Positions 1-6,527 of a stretch of DNA of 19,882 nucleotides are shown here, in pieces. The notes under the pieces were generated by a model. It was not told the origin of the DNA. It saw nothing but the letters and a program-made list of their open reading frames with translations, and made no database searches. A program made the position numbers and the translations under genes. Position 1 is the stretch's first letter; each line of letters opens with the position of its first letter. Where the stretch lies: assembly GCF_030825785.1 (NCBI RefSeq), contig NZ_JAPJPG010000030.1:1-19882 (forward strand), given 5' to 3'. The stretch comes from Anaerococcus sp. GTDB lineage: Bacteria > Bacillota > Clostridia > Tissierellales > Peptoniphilaceae.

Positions 1-17
1 GCTACAATATTAATCTA

Positions 18-866
18 TTAGTCTTCTTTTTTTCTTGTAGCAATGATTCCTGCAACTGAAACTGCTGCAAGGCCAGCTACTGCAGACATTCCTGCAACAC
101 CAGTCTTTGGTGCTCTGTTTGGATTAGAAGATTTGGCAGATGGTGTAGATGTTTTGTCGTTGTTAGCTTTTTCGTTAGATTTGCTTGCTTTAGCAATGTC
201 TTCGATTTTGTATCCTGGGATAACGACTTTTTTGCCATCTTCTTTGCCTGGTTTTTCATCCTTATCTTTATTAGCTTTTAGGATTTCATTTTTAAGAGAT
301 TCTACACCTTCAAGTGTTTTAGCTTTGTTGATTTGGTCAAAGTAGATTTGTCCTGTGATACCAGCTTTTTTAAGCTCTTCGATGGCTTTTTCTTTAGCTT
401 CAGCTAATTTATTTTCTTCTGGTTTTTCCTCTTGTTTTCCTTTATTAGCTAGATTTCTATCTTGCTCTTTAGAAGCATCGTTCCAACCCTTTTGGTATGG
501 GTCTTCGTAGCCTTTCCATTCATTTGCAAGGTTTTTAGCATCTTGTTCTTTGGATGCATCAGCCCAACCTTTTTGATATGGATCTTCGTAACCTTCCCAT
601 TCACTTGCTAATTCTTTAGCTTTTTCTTCAGCTATTTTCTTATCTTGTTCTTCTGAAGCAAGGTCCCATTCAGTTTTGTTAGGATCTTTCCATTCATTTG
701 CTAATTCTTTAGCTTTTTCTTCAGCTATTTTCTTATCTTGCTCTTCTGAAGCTTGTGCCCATTTATCTTCGTATGAGTCTCCCCAGCCTTCAGCATGTGC
801 TGTATTTGCTCCACCTAGAACAAGTCCTGCTGCTAATGCTAGCGCTAATGCATTTCTTTTTTTCAT
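18..866 (-). CDS. Cell-wall surface protein with tandem repeats and one albumin-binding GA module
   Basis: A 282-residue secreted surface protein. Residues 1-25 are a signal peptide (MKKR, hydrophobic core, likely cleavage after AHA). Residues about 35-148 hold four diverged repeats of roughly 22-34 residues, each opening with W-x-x-A-S-(E/K)-E-Q-D; repeats 1-2 carry a charged helical KIAEEKAKEL segment and repeats 2-3 end in GYEDPYQK. Residues about 152-199 closely match, from memory, the three-helix GA module of Finegoldia magna PAB and streptococcal protein G (core features KKAGIT, YF, INKAKT, LKNEILKA), which binds serum albumin. A charged linker follows. The C-terminus is a sorting signal: APKTG (252-256), a hydrophobic stretch and KKED. 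The sortase motif lacks the usual leucine. A ribosome site AAAGGA precedes the ATG. Albumin binding is inferred from the module; the role of the repeats is unknown. Low-complexity composition makes distant homology calls unreliable. Confidence 0.88.
   Translation of the reverse strand: MKKRNALALALAAGLVLGGANTAHAEGWGDSYEDKWAQASEEQDKKIAEEKAKELANEWKDPNKTEWDLASEEQDKKIAEEKAKELASEWEGYEDPYQKGWADASKEQDAKNLANEWKGYEDPYQKGWNDASKEQDRNLANKGKQEEKPEENKLAEAKEKAIEELKKAGITGQIYFDQINKAKTLEGVESLKNEILKANKDKDEKPGKEDGKKVVIPGYKIEDIAKASKSNEKANNDKTSTPSAKSSNPNRAPKTGVAGMSAVAGLAAVSVAGIIATRKKED
270..413 (-). other. GA (albumin-binding) module within the surface protein
   Basis: This segment encodes residues 152-199, about 48 residues and the usual size of a GA three-helix bundle. 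The helix 2-3 region (YFDQINKAKTLEGVESLKN) is the part that binds albumin in characterised GA domains. It is a single copy, unlike the multiple copies in some homologues. Confidence 0.82.
423..764 (-). repeat. Four tandem protein repeats (W-x-x-AS-x-EQD type)
   Basis: This DNA encodes residues 35-148. Units start at about W36, W67, W101 and W128. The first two units share a nearly identical run from SEEQDKK to KEL, and units 2-4 share GYEDPYQKGW at their junctions. The high identity implies recent duplication. I do not recognise the repeat as a named domain. Confidence 0.8.
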
Positions 867-918
867 AATTAATATCCTTTCGTTTACGTAAATTAGTAGA
901 AATATTACTTCTGATTTT

Positions 919-947
919 ATTATAAACTAATTACCTAGCAAAAGCAA
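919..947 (-). promoter_or_regulatory. Putative promoter of the GA-module surface gene, overlapping the IS end
   Basis: On the minus strand there is a perfect -10 TATAAT (919-924) and a weak -35 TTGCTT (942-947) with a 17-bp spacer. The -35 hexamer lies inside the putative outer inverted repeat of the insertion sequence, so the IS may supply part of the promoter. The -10 is convincing; the -35 matches consensus at only three positions. Confidence 0.45.
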
Positions 948-962
948 ATTTTTGTAGCAATA

Positions 963-992
963 ATGTATTTATGAAAACCATTATAAATACAT
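963..992. repeat. Subterminal hairpin at left side of the IS
   Basis: A perfect inverted repeat ATGTATTTAT / ATAAATACAT is separated by 10 nt. It lies just before the transposase relic, so it may be a transposase binding site or a translation attenuator; the sequence alone does not tell which. Confidence 0.6.
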
Positions 993-1039
993 CATGACTA
1001 ACTGATTTTACGCTAGTTAGTGATACAATTAAATTAAAA

Positions 1040-2531
1040 TTAAACTTTAATACAGAAATATATATCCAAGATGGTGTAAAACTAAGGCTTGTAAAAAAAT
1101 ATAATTGAAAGGATAGACTTAACAGAACTAAAAAAAGTCTACTCATCATTTGGAAGAAAACCAATTGTAAATCCAGTAACCATGCTTCAAATAATAATAT
1201 TCTGCTATCCAGAAAGAATATTTTCATCAAGAGAAATAGAGAAATCTTGCAAATATGATCTAAGAATACAATATCTTCTAGATGGACAAAATCCACTAGA
1301 TCACTCTACCATAAATAGATTTAGACAAAAAATAGTAAAACTAGCACCAAATCTTTTAAATCAAATGGTCCAAATATTAATAGAAGAAAAACAAATAGAC
1401 CTGTCAAGTATATACATAGATGGAACAAAAATAGAAGCCTATGCCAGTAGATACAGCTTTGTATGGAGAGGAAGTATAGAAAAGTGGCAAGAAAAACTGA
1501 GGATGAGAATAATAAAACACTTTGATTTGAATAAAGACTTAACACCATCTCAAGTATTAGAAGTAGTAAAGATAGTATTTAATAAAGTAAGTAAGGAATG
1601 TATAGAAAAAAAGATAAACTTTGTACATGGTCAAGGAAAAAGAAAACACCAACTCCAACGAGACTATGAACAACTAAAAGATTGGAAAAGCAAAGTAGAA
1701 ACTTACCAGAAACATCTAGAAATAATGGGCAATTACAGAAACTCCCACTCAAAAACAGACCATGATGCAACCTTCATGAGAATGAAAGAAGACCACATGA
1801 GAAATGGTCAACTAAAACCAGCCTACAACATTCAGTTAACAAGTGCATCAGGCTTCATCATAGGAGAAAATGTATCCCACTATCCATCTGACATGTACAC
1901 CCTAAAACCATTCTTAACAAAATTACTAAAAAGTTATCCAGACAAACTAGATAAAATAGTAGCAGATGCAGGATACGAAAGTGAAAAAAACTATGTATAC
2001 CTAGCAGAAAACAATCTGACATCCTACATAAAGCCATCAAACTATGAAAAATCTAAAACACGAAAATATAAAAAAGAGCAAGAATTCAGGAAAAGCCTGG
2101 TCTATGATAAAAGTCAAGACAAATACAAATCAAAATAAGGTAAAGAATTCATTAGATGCAATGACAGATATAGGAAAAGAAAAAGTGGATATGTAACAAC
2201 AACAAAAGTCTATAGATGTTTTAACTGGAACAAAGCTGGTCAAAAAACCAAAGGAATCTACATAGCAGAAACCTTCCAAAAATATAGGAAAGAATCATTA
2301 GAAAACATAATATCCGATCAAGGAATAGAAAAAATACTAAACAGGTCTATTCAAGTTGAGGGAGCTTTTTCCAAAATAAAGTCAGGACTAAACTACAATA
2401 GATTTCACCATAGAGGAAAAGTAAATGTAGTAAGCGAAATATGTCTTATATCAATAGCCCTAAATTTAAATAAACTGGCATCAAAAATAGAAAATAAGAA
2501 CTTAGAAATCATAAAATACAAATTTGCTTAA
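1040..2531 (+). pseudogene. IS1182-family transposase, disrupted by a frameshift and an in-frame stop
   Basis: Three pieces together restore a near-complete DDE transposase. Piece 1 (about 1040-1096) encodes an N-terminal segment ending DGVKLRLVK in one frame. An A7 run at 1093-1099 then shifts the frame; removing one A joins it to IIERIDLTELKKVYSSFGRKP, the expected IS1182 sequence. Piece 2 runs to a TAA at 2136-2138 and contains SSREIEK, DHSTINRFR and ADAGYESEKNY. Piece 3 continues in the same frame after that TAA to 2531 and holds the C-terminal catalytic region QVEGAFSKIK...FHHRGK. No convincing start codon is visible at the 5' end. An intact-looking 318-codon stretch begins at ATG 1182, but it lacks both termini and should not be read as a functional enzyme. 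Confidence 0.85.
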
Positions 2532-2665
2532 GAAAAAATATTTACAATAGTAAGCTCTATCAATTGAACCTATTTTTAAGGAAAATGTGGATAAAATAAA
2601 ATCACTATGAACAATACCATAGATTTTATTAGCTAAATATAAATATATAATAAAAAAAGTGATGA

Positions 2666-2689
2666 GCAGAATAAATTTACCTATTCTGC
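2666..2689 (-). terminator. Hairpin, possible IS end or minus-strand terminator
   Basis: A perfect 8-bp stem GCAGAATA / TATTCTGC has an 8-nt loop. Read on the minus strand, a T-rich run follows about 8 nt after the stem. That gap is longer than ideal for a terminator, so an IS boundary structure is an equal alternative. Confidence 0.35.
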
Positions 2690-2728
2690 AACACCACCTT
2701 AGATCGTGAGTACCGCGGTTACGAAATT

Positions 2729-2771
2729 AATACTTTGTCTATAGAGTGCACTCTTCAGTGACTAAAGTATT
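2729..2771 (-). terminator. Hairpin just past the stop of the Pro-rich surface gene
   Basis: The stem AATACTTTGTC (2729-2739) pairs with GACTAAAGTATT (2760-2771), with one bulge. It encloses a perfect 12-bp palindrome AGAGTGCACTCT (2743-2754). The location directly after the stop codon suits a terminator, but the downstream minus-strand sequence lacks a clean T run. Confidence 0.4.
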
Positions 2772-2772
2772 A

Positions 2773-3543
2773 TTAGTCTCTTTTTTTGCTTGCTGCGTAA
2801 GCAACTGAAGCTGCTGCTAGGATTCCAGCTACGCCTGTTACCCCTGCAACACCTGTTTTAGCGTTAGTTTGTGATTTTTTAGCCGCTGGTGTTTTTCCTT
2901 CATTTTTGTCTTTTGAATCTTGTTTTGATGCTGGATCTGGATCTTGTTTTGATGCTGGATCTGGATCTTGTTTTGGTGCTGGATCTGGATCTTGTTTTGG
3001 TGCTGGATCTTGTTTTGGTGCTGGATCTTGTTTTGGTGCTGGATCTGGATCTTGTTTTGGATCTGTATTTTGTGTTGGATCCTGTCCTATTTTATCGTTT
3101 ATTTCTTTAATAAGACCTTTTCCTTCTTCTGTTATACCTTTAGCTTTATTTGTTAAATTTTGAATTTCTTCAAGGCTCGCTTCTTCAGCGTAAGCTGTTG
3201 AGAATAGAAGGTCAGAAACAGCTACTTTTTTACCAAGAACCTTACCTAAATCGTTAATGATTGTGGTAGCTTTTGCTAGGTAAGCATCTATAGCTTCTTT
3301 GTTATTATCATAAATATTTCTTTGGTCTTTGATAATTTCAACTGCTTTTACAATTACTCTTGCATCATCGTAAGCATCTTCAGCTTCTTTGAGGATCTGT
3401 TCTTTAGTTTTTTCTTCTTTAGCAGGTGTTTCTGAAACTTTAGCTTCATCAGACTTAGCTTCTTCAGCTGCAAATGATGGAGCAAGTGCACCAAGTCCTA
3501 GAACTAGTGCAAGAGCGCCTGCTGCTAATTTATTTGTTTTCAT
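2773..3543 (-). CDS. Cell-wall-anchored surface protein, helical domain plus Pro-rich repeat spacer
   Basis: A 256-residue secreted protein with a signal peptide (residues 1-26, MKTNK, hydrophobic core, SFAA). Residues about 45-150 form a charged, probably all-helical region of no family I recognise. Residues about 155-208 are a DPAPKQ / DPDPASKQ repeat, typical of extended cell-wall-spanning stalks. The C-terminus has NAKTG (227-231), a hydrophobic segment and SKKRD. This matches the architecture of a sortase signal but not the LPxTG consensus, since alanine replaces the proline. The tail KTGVAG is shared with the surface protein at 18-866, which suggests the same sortase or common descent. 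RBS AAAGGAG precedes the ATG by a normal distance. The ligand is unknown. Confidence 0.85.
   Translation of the reverse strand: MKTNKLAAGALALVLGLGALAPSFAAEEAKSDEAKVSETPAKEEKTKEQILKEAEDAYDDARVIVKAVEIIKDQRNIYDNNKEAIDAYLAKATTIINDLGKVLGKKVAVSDLLFSTAYAEEASLEEIQNLTNKAKGITEEGKGLIKEINDKIGQDPTQNTDPKQDPDPAPKQDPAPKQDPAPKQDPDPAPKQDPDPASKQDPDPASKQDSKDKNEGKTPAAKKSQTNAKTGVAGVTGVAGILAAASVAYAASKKRD
2917..3063 (-). repeat. Tandem DPAPKQ / DPDPASKQ coding repeat
   Basis: Units of 18 or 24 bp (6 or 8 codons) are repeated in mixed order, alternating GGTGCTGGATCT and GATGCTGGATCT versions on the plus strand. Mixed unit lengths in exact frame are the pattern expected of a length-variable spacer made by slippage or recombination. 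Confidence 0.85.
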
Positions 3544-3829
3544 AATTGCATTTCTCCTTTTGTGTTTAAAACTATTAATATTGTACTCACTCTATAATCA
3601 TAATTATACACCTATTCCTAAATATTTGAAACACATTCTTGCTAAAAGTATAAAATTTAGTTTTCATACTCAATTGAAATGAATAGGCTTTAAGTTAGGT
3701 TAAGATATATAATCGTTTATTATATTGTAACACTTTTTAGACAAAATTAAAGTCTTTTTTGGATATTTTCTTTAAAATAATGGAAAATAAAAGTTTTCTA
3801 TGAAATTTAGTAAATGAAGTCAAACAAAA

Positions 3830-3848
3830 ACCAGGGTTTGGCCCTGGT
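3830..3848 (-). terminator. Rho-independent terminator of the hydrolase/oxidoreductase operon
   Basis: A perfect 7-bp stem ACCAGGG / CCCTGGT has a 5-nt loop and, on the minus strand, is followed by TTTTTGTTTG. It lies about 360 bp beyond the hydrolase stop codon, with the repeat mosaic in between. The mosaic would therefore form a long transcribed 3' tail. Confidence 0.8.
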
Positions 3849-3881
3849 GAGAATGTAAATAAGTTCAAATTCACCCTTATT

Positions 3882-4143
3882 TCGACCGAAGTGGAGGAAT
3901 CTCTCTTGAGAGATGTCTCGACTCCGCATGCGCTCCGCTCGACGGTAGTTTTCGGATTCAGGACAAGCAAAGCTTGCCCTTTATCTCGAAAAGCCTCGAT
4001 TTTGAACTCTTCGAGTTCTTGGAACTCATTTTTCAAATAAGTCCCACTTATTCGATTTTTTACAAAAATCGAAGCCCGACTGTCCGGCACTCTGCCATCA
4101 TCTAACTCTGTTCGCTGTGGCCAGAACCATTAGACATAAGGGG
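3882..4143. repeat. GC-rich interspersed repeat mosaic, copy A
   Basis: A 61-bp core (3882-3942) starts and ends in TCGA and is an imperfect palindrome. It is followed by GACGGTAG, a variable hairpin, AAGCCTCGATT and a chain of small hairpins. It closes with a 53-bp block (4091-4143) that matches 9621-9673 with 5 differences. The core is inverted relative to the copy at 9507-9564, while the 53-bp block has the same orientation. Confidence 0.8.
3964..4073. repeat. Chain of perfect hairpins with 3-nt loops
   Basis: Successive perfect inverted repeats: 3964-3976 (CAAGC-aaa-GCTTG), 4004-4018 (GAACTC-ttc-GAGTTC), 4013-4027 (GAGTTC-ttg-GAACTC, sharing an arm with the previous one), 4036-4052 (AATAAGT-ccc-ACTTATT) and 4051-4073 (10-bp stem TTCGATTTTT, loop tac). 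A similar 7-bp stem with a 2-nt loop lies in the core at 3899-3914. All spacers are 2-3 nt. Confidence 0.85.
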
Positions 4144-4210
4144 AAGTTGGAATCTGGTCTTAACTTCGTAGATTTAAGCCTCAGCTAGCTTAATTTCTAT
4201 TTTTAAAGGC

Positions 4211-5035
4211 TTAATTTTCCTCAAAGAACTTATACATTTTCTCAAAGACTATCATTCTGTGGTCTTCGTTTTTGAAGGAGTGGTCGGCTCCTTCTATTTG
4301 TTCGTAGTCTGCCTTTGGGTAGGCCTTTTGAAGTTTTACGTTGGCATCGTTAAAGACTAAGTCGTCCGCATCTCCTCTTAGGATTAGGACCTTGCCCTTG
4401 TATTTTTCGGCAGCTCCGTAGATATTTTTCTTTAGGAAGTCTATGAGGAAGTTCTTGTGAAGTTTGACTCCTCCTATATCTACGTCTTCTACACTTCTTA
4501 TGATTTCGGCGTAGTTTTTGTGGCCGTCTATTTCTGATTTTTTCTTTCTCATCTCGCCTTCGAACATGGTTTTGGCCATAACTTTGATGTAGTCAGGGTT
4601 ATTCATATCACTTGCTGGAGCAAGGAGGCACATGGCTTTTGGCTTAAGCTTATAGGCCTTAAGGGTAGCTATGACCCCTCCTAGGGAGTGGCCCACCCAG
4701 TATAGCCTATCCTTGTCTACATAGGCTTTGATTTTTACGAATTCGTGGATGAGTTCTGCCTCTTTTTCTTCTCTCGATACGGTCATGTCGTAGAAGTCTC
4801 CATCAGACTCACATGTTCCTGAGAAGTCGAATCTTGCTACAATATAGCCCCTATCTGTAAGGTATCTTGCGTTTTGCACTCTGAAGAAGCTTGATCCGTT
4901 CCTGTCTCCTCCGAATCCATGGTAGATTATTACTGTTGGATATTTCTTATCTTCCGTGAAATCATCAGGAGTGTTGATTACTCCTCTTAGGATGATTCCG
5001 TCTTCTTTTTTGATTTGTGAATAGATGTATTTCAT
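4211..5035 (-). CDS. Alpha/beta hydrolase (serine esterase/acylaminoacyl-peptidase-like)
   Basis: A 274-residue cytosolic alpha/beta-hydrolase fold protein with no signal peptide. The oxyanion-hole region is YHGFGG (38-43). The nucleophile elbow is GHSLGG with Ser117. The acid is probably Asp225 in RGDADDLV, and the base His252 in GADHSF. The triad is complete and length is normal. A small cap region lies around residues 145-205. The start codon overlaps the stop of the oxidoreductase by one base (TAATG), a sign of translational coupling in one operon. The substrate cannot be read from the sequence; such proteins cleave esters or amides of small acids and are often annotated as feruloyl-esterase- or peptidase-like. 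Confidence 0.88.
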   Translation of the reverse strand: MKYIYSQIKKEDGIILRGVINTPDDFTEDKKYPTVIIYHGFGGDRNGSSFFRVQNARYLTDRGYIVARFDFSGTCESDGDFYDMTVSREEKEAELIHEFVKIKAYVDKDRLYWVGHSLGGVIATLKAYKLKPKAMCLLAPASDMNNPDYIKVMAKTMFEGEMRKKKSEIDGHKNYAEIIRSVEDVDIGGVKLHKNFLIDFLKKNIYGAAEKYKGKVLILRGDADDLVFNDANVKLQKAYPKADYEQIEGADHSFKNEDHRMIVFEKMYKFFEEN

Positions 5036-6408
5036 TATAGGTCGTTTAGGATTCTTGCCATTTCTACTCCTGAGGCTGAGGCTTGGGATAGGGAGTGGGT
5101 TACTCCGGATCCGTCTCCTAGGCAGTAGAGTCTTTTCTTATTTGTTTCGAATCTTTCGTCCACGTCTACTACGGAGTTGTAGAATTTGACTTCTATACCG
5201 TATAGTAGGGTGTCATCATTGGCCATTCCTGGGGCGATTTTATCTAGTTGGTAGATCATCTCGATTATATCATCGAGTTGTCTTTTTGGCATAACTAGGG
5301 ATAGGTCGCCAGCTGTAGCATTTAGGGTTGGCTTGGTGAAGGACTTGGCCATTCTTCTTTCTGATGAACGGCGGCCCTTGACTAGGTCACCAAATCTTTG
5401 CATGAGAACTCCTCCTCCAAGCATGTTTGAAAGCTTGGCAATGGATTCACCATATTCGTTGGAGTCTTCGAATGGTTCGGTGAATCTGTTGGTTACTAGG
5501 AGGGCAAAGTTAGTGTTTCCTGATTGGAGTTTAGGGTCTGTGAATGAGTGACCATTTACGGTAAGGACTCCGTTGGTGTTTTCTGTAACCACATGGCCGT
5601 ATGGGTTCATGCAGAAGGTCCTTACTACGTCGTTGTATTGTTTGGTTTGATACATGATTTTTGCTTCATAGACATCGTCTGTGATGTGCTTGAAGACTTC
5701 TGCAGGAACTTCTACCCTGACACCTATGTCGACTCTATTTCTCTTAAGTCCTACGTCAAACTTATCGCAGATATCAGCAATCCACTTAGAGCCTGATCTT
5801 CCTGCTGCAAGGACTAGGTCGTCTGCTTCGTAGACTTCGTCTCCTGTGTGAATGATGTATTTGTCGTTTTCGTATTCTACCTTATCTACCATTGTGTTAA
5901 ACTCGAAGTCTATGGTGTCTTTGACATAGTCGTAGATTCTTTGAAGGATTACCCTGTTTCTATCTGTACCGAAGTGGCGAACCTTGGCTGATAGAAGGTG
6001 GAGGTCGTGACGGAGACATTTAGTCTTTAGGTCGTTTTTGTCTGTTGAGTAAAGCTCTAGGTCATCTCCCCCATCGAATTCCATTAGGACTGAGTCTACG
6101 TATTCCATAAGCTCCATGGCTTTTTTCTCGTCTATGTATTGGTGAAGGTCTCCTCCAAAGCTTGTGGTTATGTTATATTTACCATCTGAGAGGGTTCCTG
6201 CTCCTCCGAATCCGTACATGATGTTACATGGCTTACATCCTATACAGTGATCGACTTTGCCTTCTGTTATAGGACAAGTCCTGTTAGCTACTTTCCTACC
6301 GCCATCTATTATCAAAACTTTCTTCTTTGTTTTTAGCTTGGTTAATTCATAAGCAAGGAAGGCACCGCTTGCTCCTGCGCCTACCACTACGATATCGTAC
6401 TTTTTCAT
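5035..6408 (-). CDS. FAD-dependent oxidoreductase of the COG2509 type
   Basis: A 457-residue flavoprotein. An N-terminal Rossmann FAD-binding site GAGASG (10-15) is followed by an acidic residue after the second strand (D35). The C-terminal FAD motif is LGDGSGVTHSLSQA. Between them the protein carries four clustered cysteines, C45-x9-C55-x2-C58-x2-C61, directly before GFGGAGTLSDGK. From memory, this architecture fits the uncharacterised FAD-dependent dehydrogenase group COG2509. Four close cysteines could hold an iron-sulfur cluster or be redox-active; this is inference. The RBS AAAGGAG is well spaced. It is the first gene of a two-gene operon with the hydrolase. The reaction is unknown. Confidence 0.85.
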   Translation of the reverse strand: MKKYDIVVVGAGASGAFLAYELTKLKTKKKVLIIDGGRKVANRTCPITEGKVDHCIGCKPCNIMYGFGGAGTLSDGKYNITTSFGGDLHQYIDEKKAMELMEYVDSVLMEFDGGDDLELYSTDKNDLKTKCLRHDLHLLSAKVRHFGTDRNRVILQRIYDYVKDTIDFEFNTMVDKVEYENDKYIIHTGDEVYEADDLVLAAGRSGSKWIADICDKFDVGLKRNRVDIGVRVEVPAEVFKHITDDVYEAKIMYQTKQYNDVVRTFCMNPYGHVVTENTNGVLTVNGHSFTDPKLQSGNTNFALLVTNRFTEPFEDSNEYGESIAKLSNMLGGGVLMQRFGDLVKGRRSSERRMAKSFTKPTLNATAGDLSLVMPKRQLDDIIEMIYQLDKIAPGMANDDTLLYGIEVKFYNSVVDVDERFETNKKRLYCLGDGSGVTHSLSQASASGVEMARILNDL

Positions 6409-6438
6409 ATACTCTCCTTTACATAATTAGCCTAATAT

Positions 6439-6444
6439 ATTATA
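6439..6444 (-). promoter_or_regulatory. Putative -10 box of the oxidoreductase operon
   Basis: A perfect TATAAT on the minus strand lies about 30 bp upstream of the start codon. No good -35 hexamer is found at 16-18 bp. The 119-bp gap to azlC therefore probably holds two divergent promoters. Confidence 0.45.
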
Positions 6445-6481
6445 CAAGTTCTATGTCTTTAATGAAACTATTATTTATTTT

Positions 6482-6511
6482 TTAACAATCTTGTGATGGA
6501 ATATATATAAT
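6482..6511 (+). promoter_or_regulatory. Putative sigma-A promoter of azlCD
   Basis: -35 TTAACA (6482-6487), an 18-bp spacer and a perfect -10 TATAAT (6506-6511), followed by an AAGGAG ribosome site and the azlC ATG. No T-box or other riboswitch fits in this short leader. Confidence 0.6.
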
Positions 6512-6527
6512 TTTATAAGGAGATATT

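Larger units (their letters stand above)
938..2690 (+). mobile_element. Degenerate IS1182-type insertion sequence
   Basis: The element is defined by the transposase relic it carries; both ends are approximate. Candidate terminal structures: AAGCAAATTTTTGTA at 942-956 is inverted as TACAAATTTGCTT at 2517-2529, with a 2-nt difference. A left subterminal hairpin with a perfect 10-bp stem lies at 963-992. A right hairpin with a perfect 8-bp stem (GCAGAATA) lies at 2666-2689, which may be the true right end or a terminator. I could not identify a target-site duplication. The element sits between two related surface-protein genes. Confidence 0.6.
3544..4210. other. Gene-free stretch: AT-rich leader, terminator and GC-rich repeat mosaic
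   Basis: 3544-3825 is AT-rich and holds the upstream region of the surface gene. 3830-3848 is a strong minus-strand terminator. 3882-4143 is a GC-rich repeat mosaic. A 117-codon open frame here runs across the repeat hairpins, has no ribosome site and is not considered a gene. Confidence 0.75.

Noticed and set aside
1182..2138. An intact 318-residue transposase
   Set aside because: Conserved sequence continues in frame past the stop and in another frame before the start, so this is the middle part of a broken gene.
2917..3063. Possible CRISPR array
   Set aside because: The repeats are 18/24 bp, contiguous and in frame inside a gene, with no unique spacers.
2889..3163. Repetitive plus-strand open frames rich in Leu/Asp or Cys/Gly/Ser
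   Set aside because: They are frame shadows of the DPAPKQ repeat of the minus-strand surface gene, which has a signal peptide, sorting tail and ribosome site.
3737..4090. A 117-codon minus-strand open frame
   Set aside because: It runs through the terminator and the hairpin chain of the repeat mosaic, has no ribosome site, and its product resembles no protein.
6409..6527. T-box or other riboswitch before azlC
   Set aside because: The leader is too short after the promoter, and no specifier stem or antiterminator is visible.
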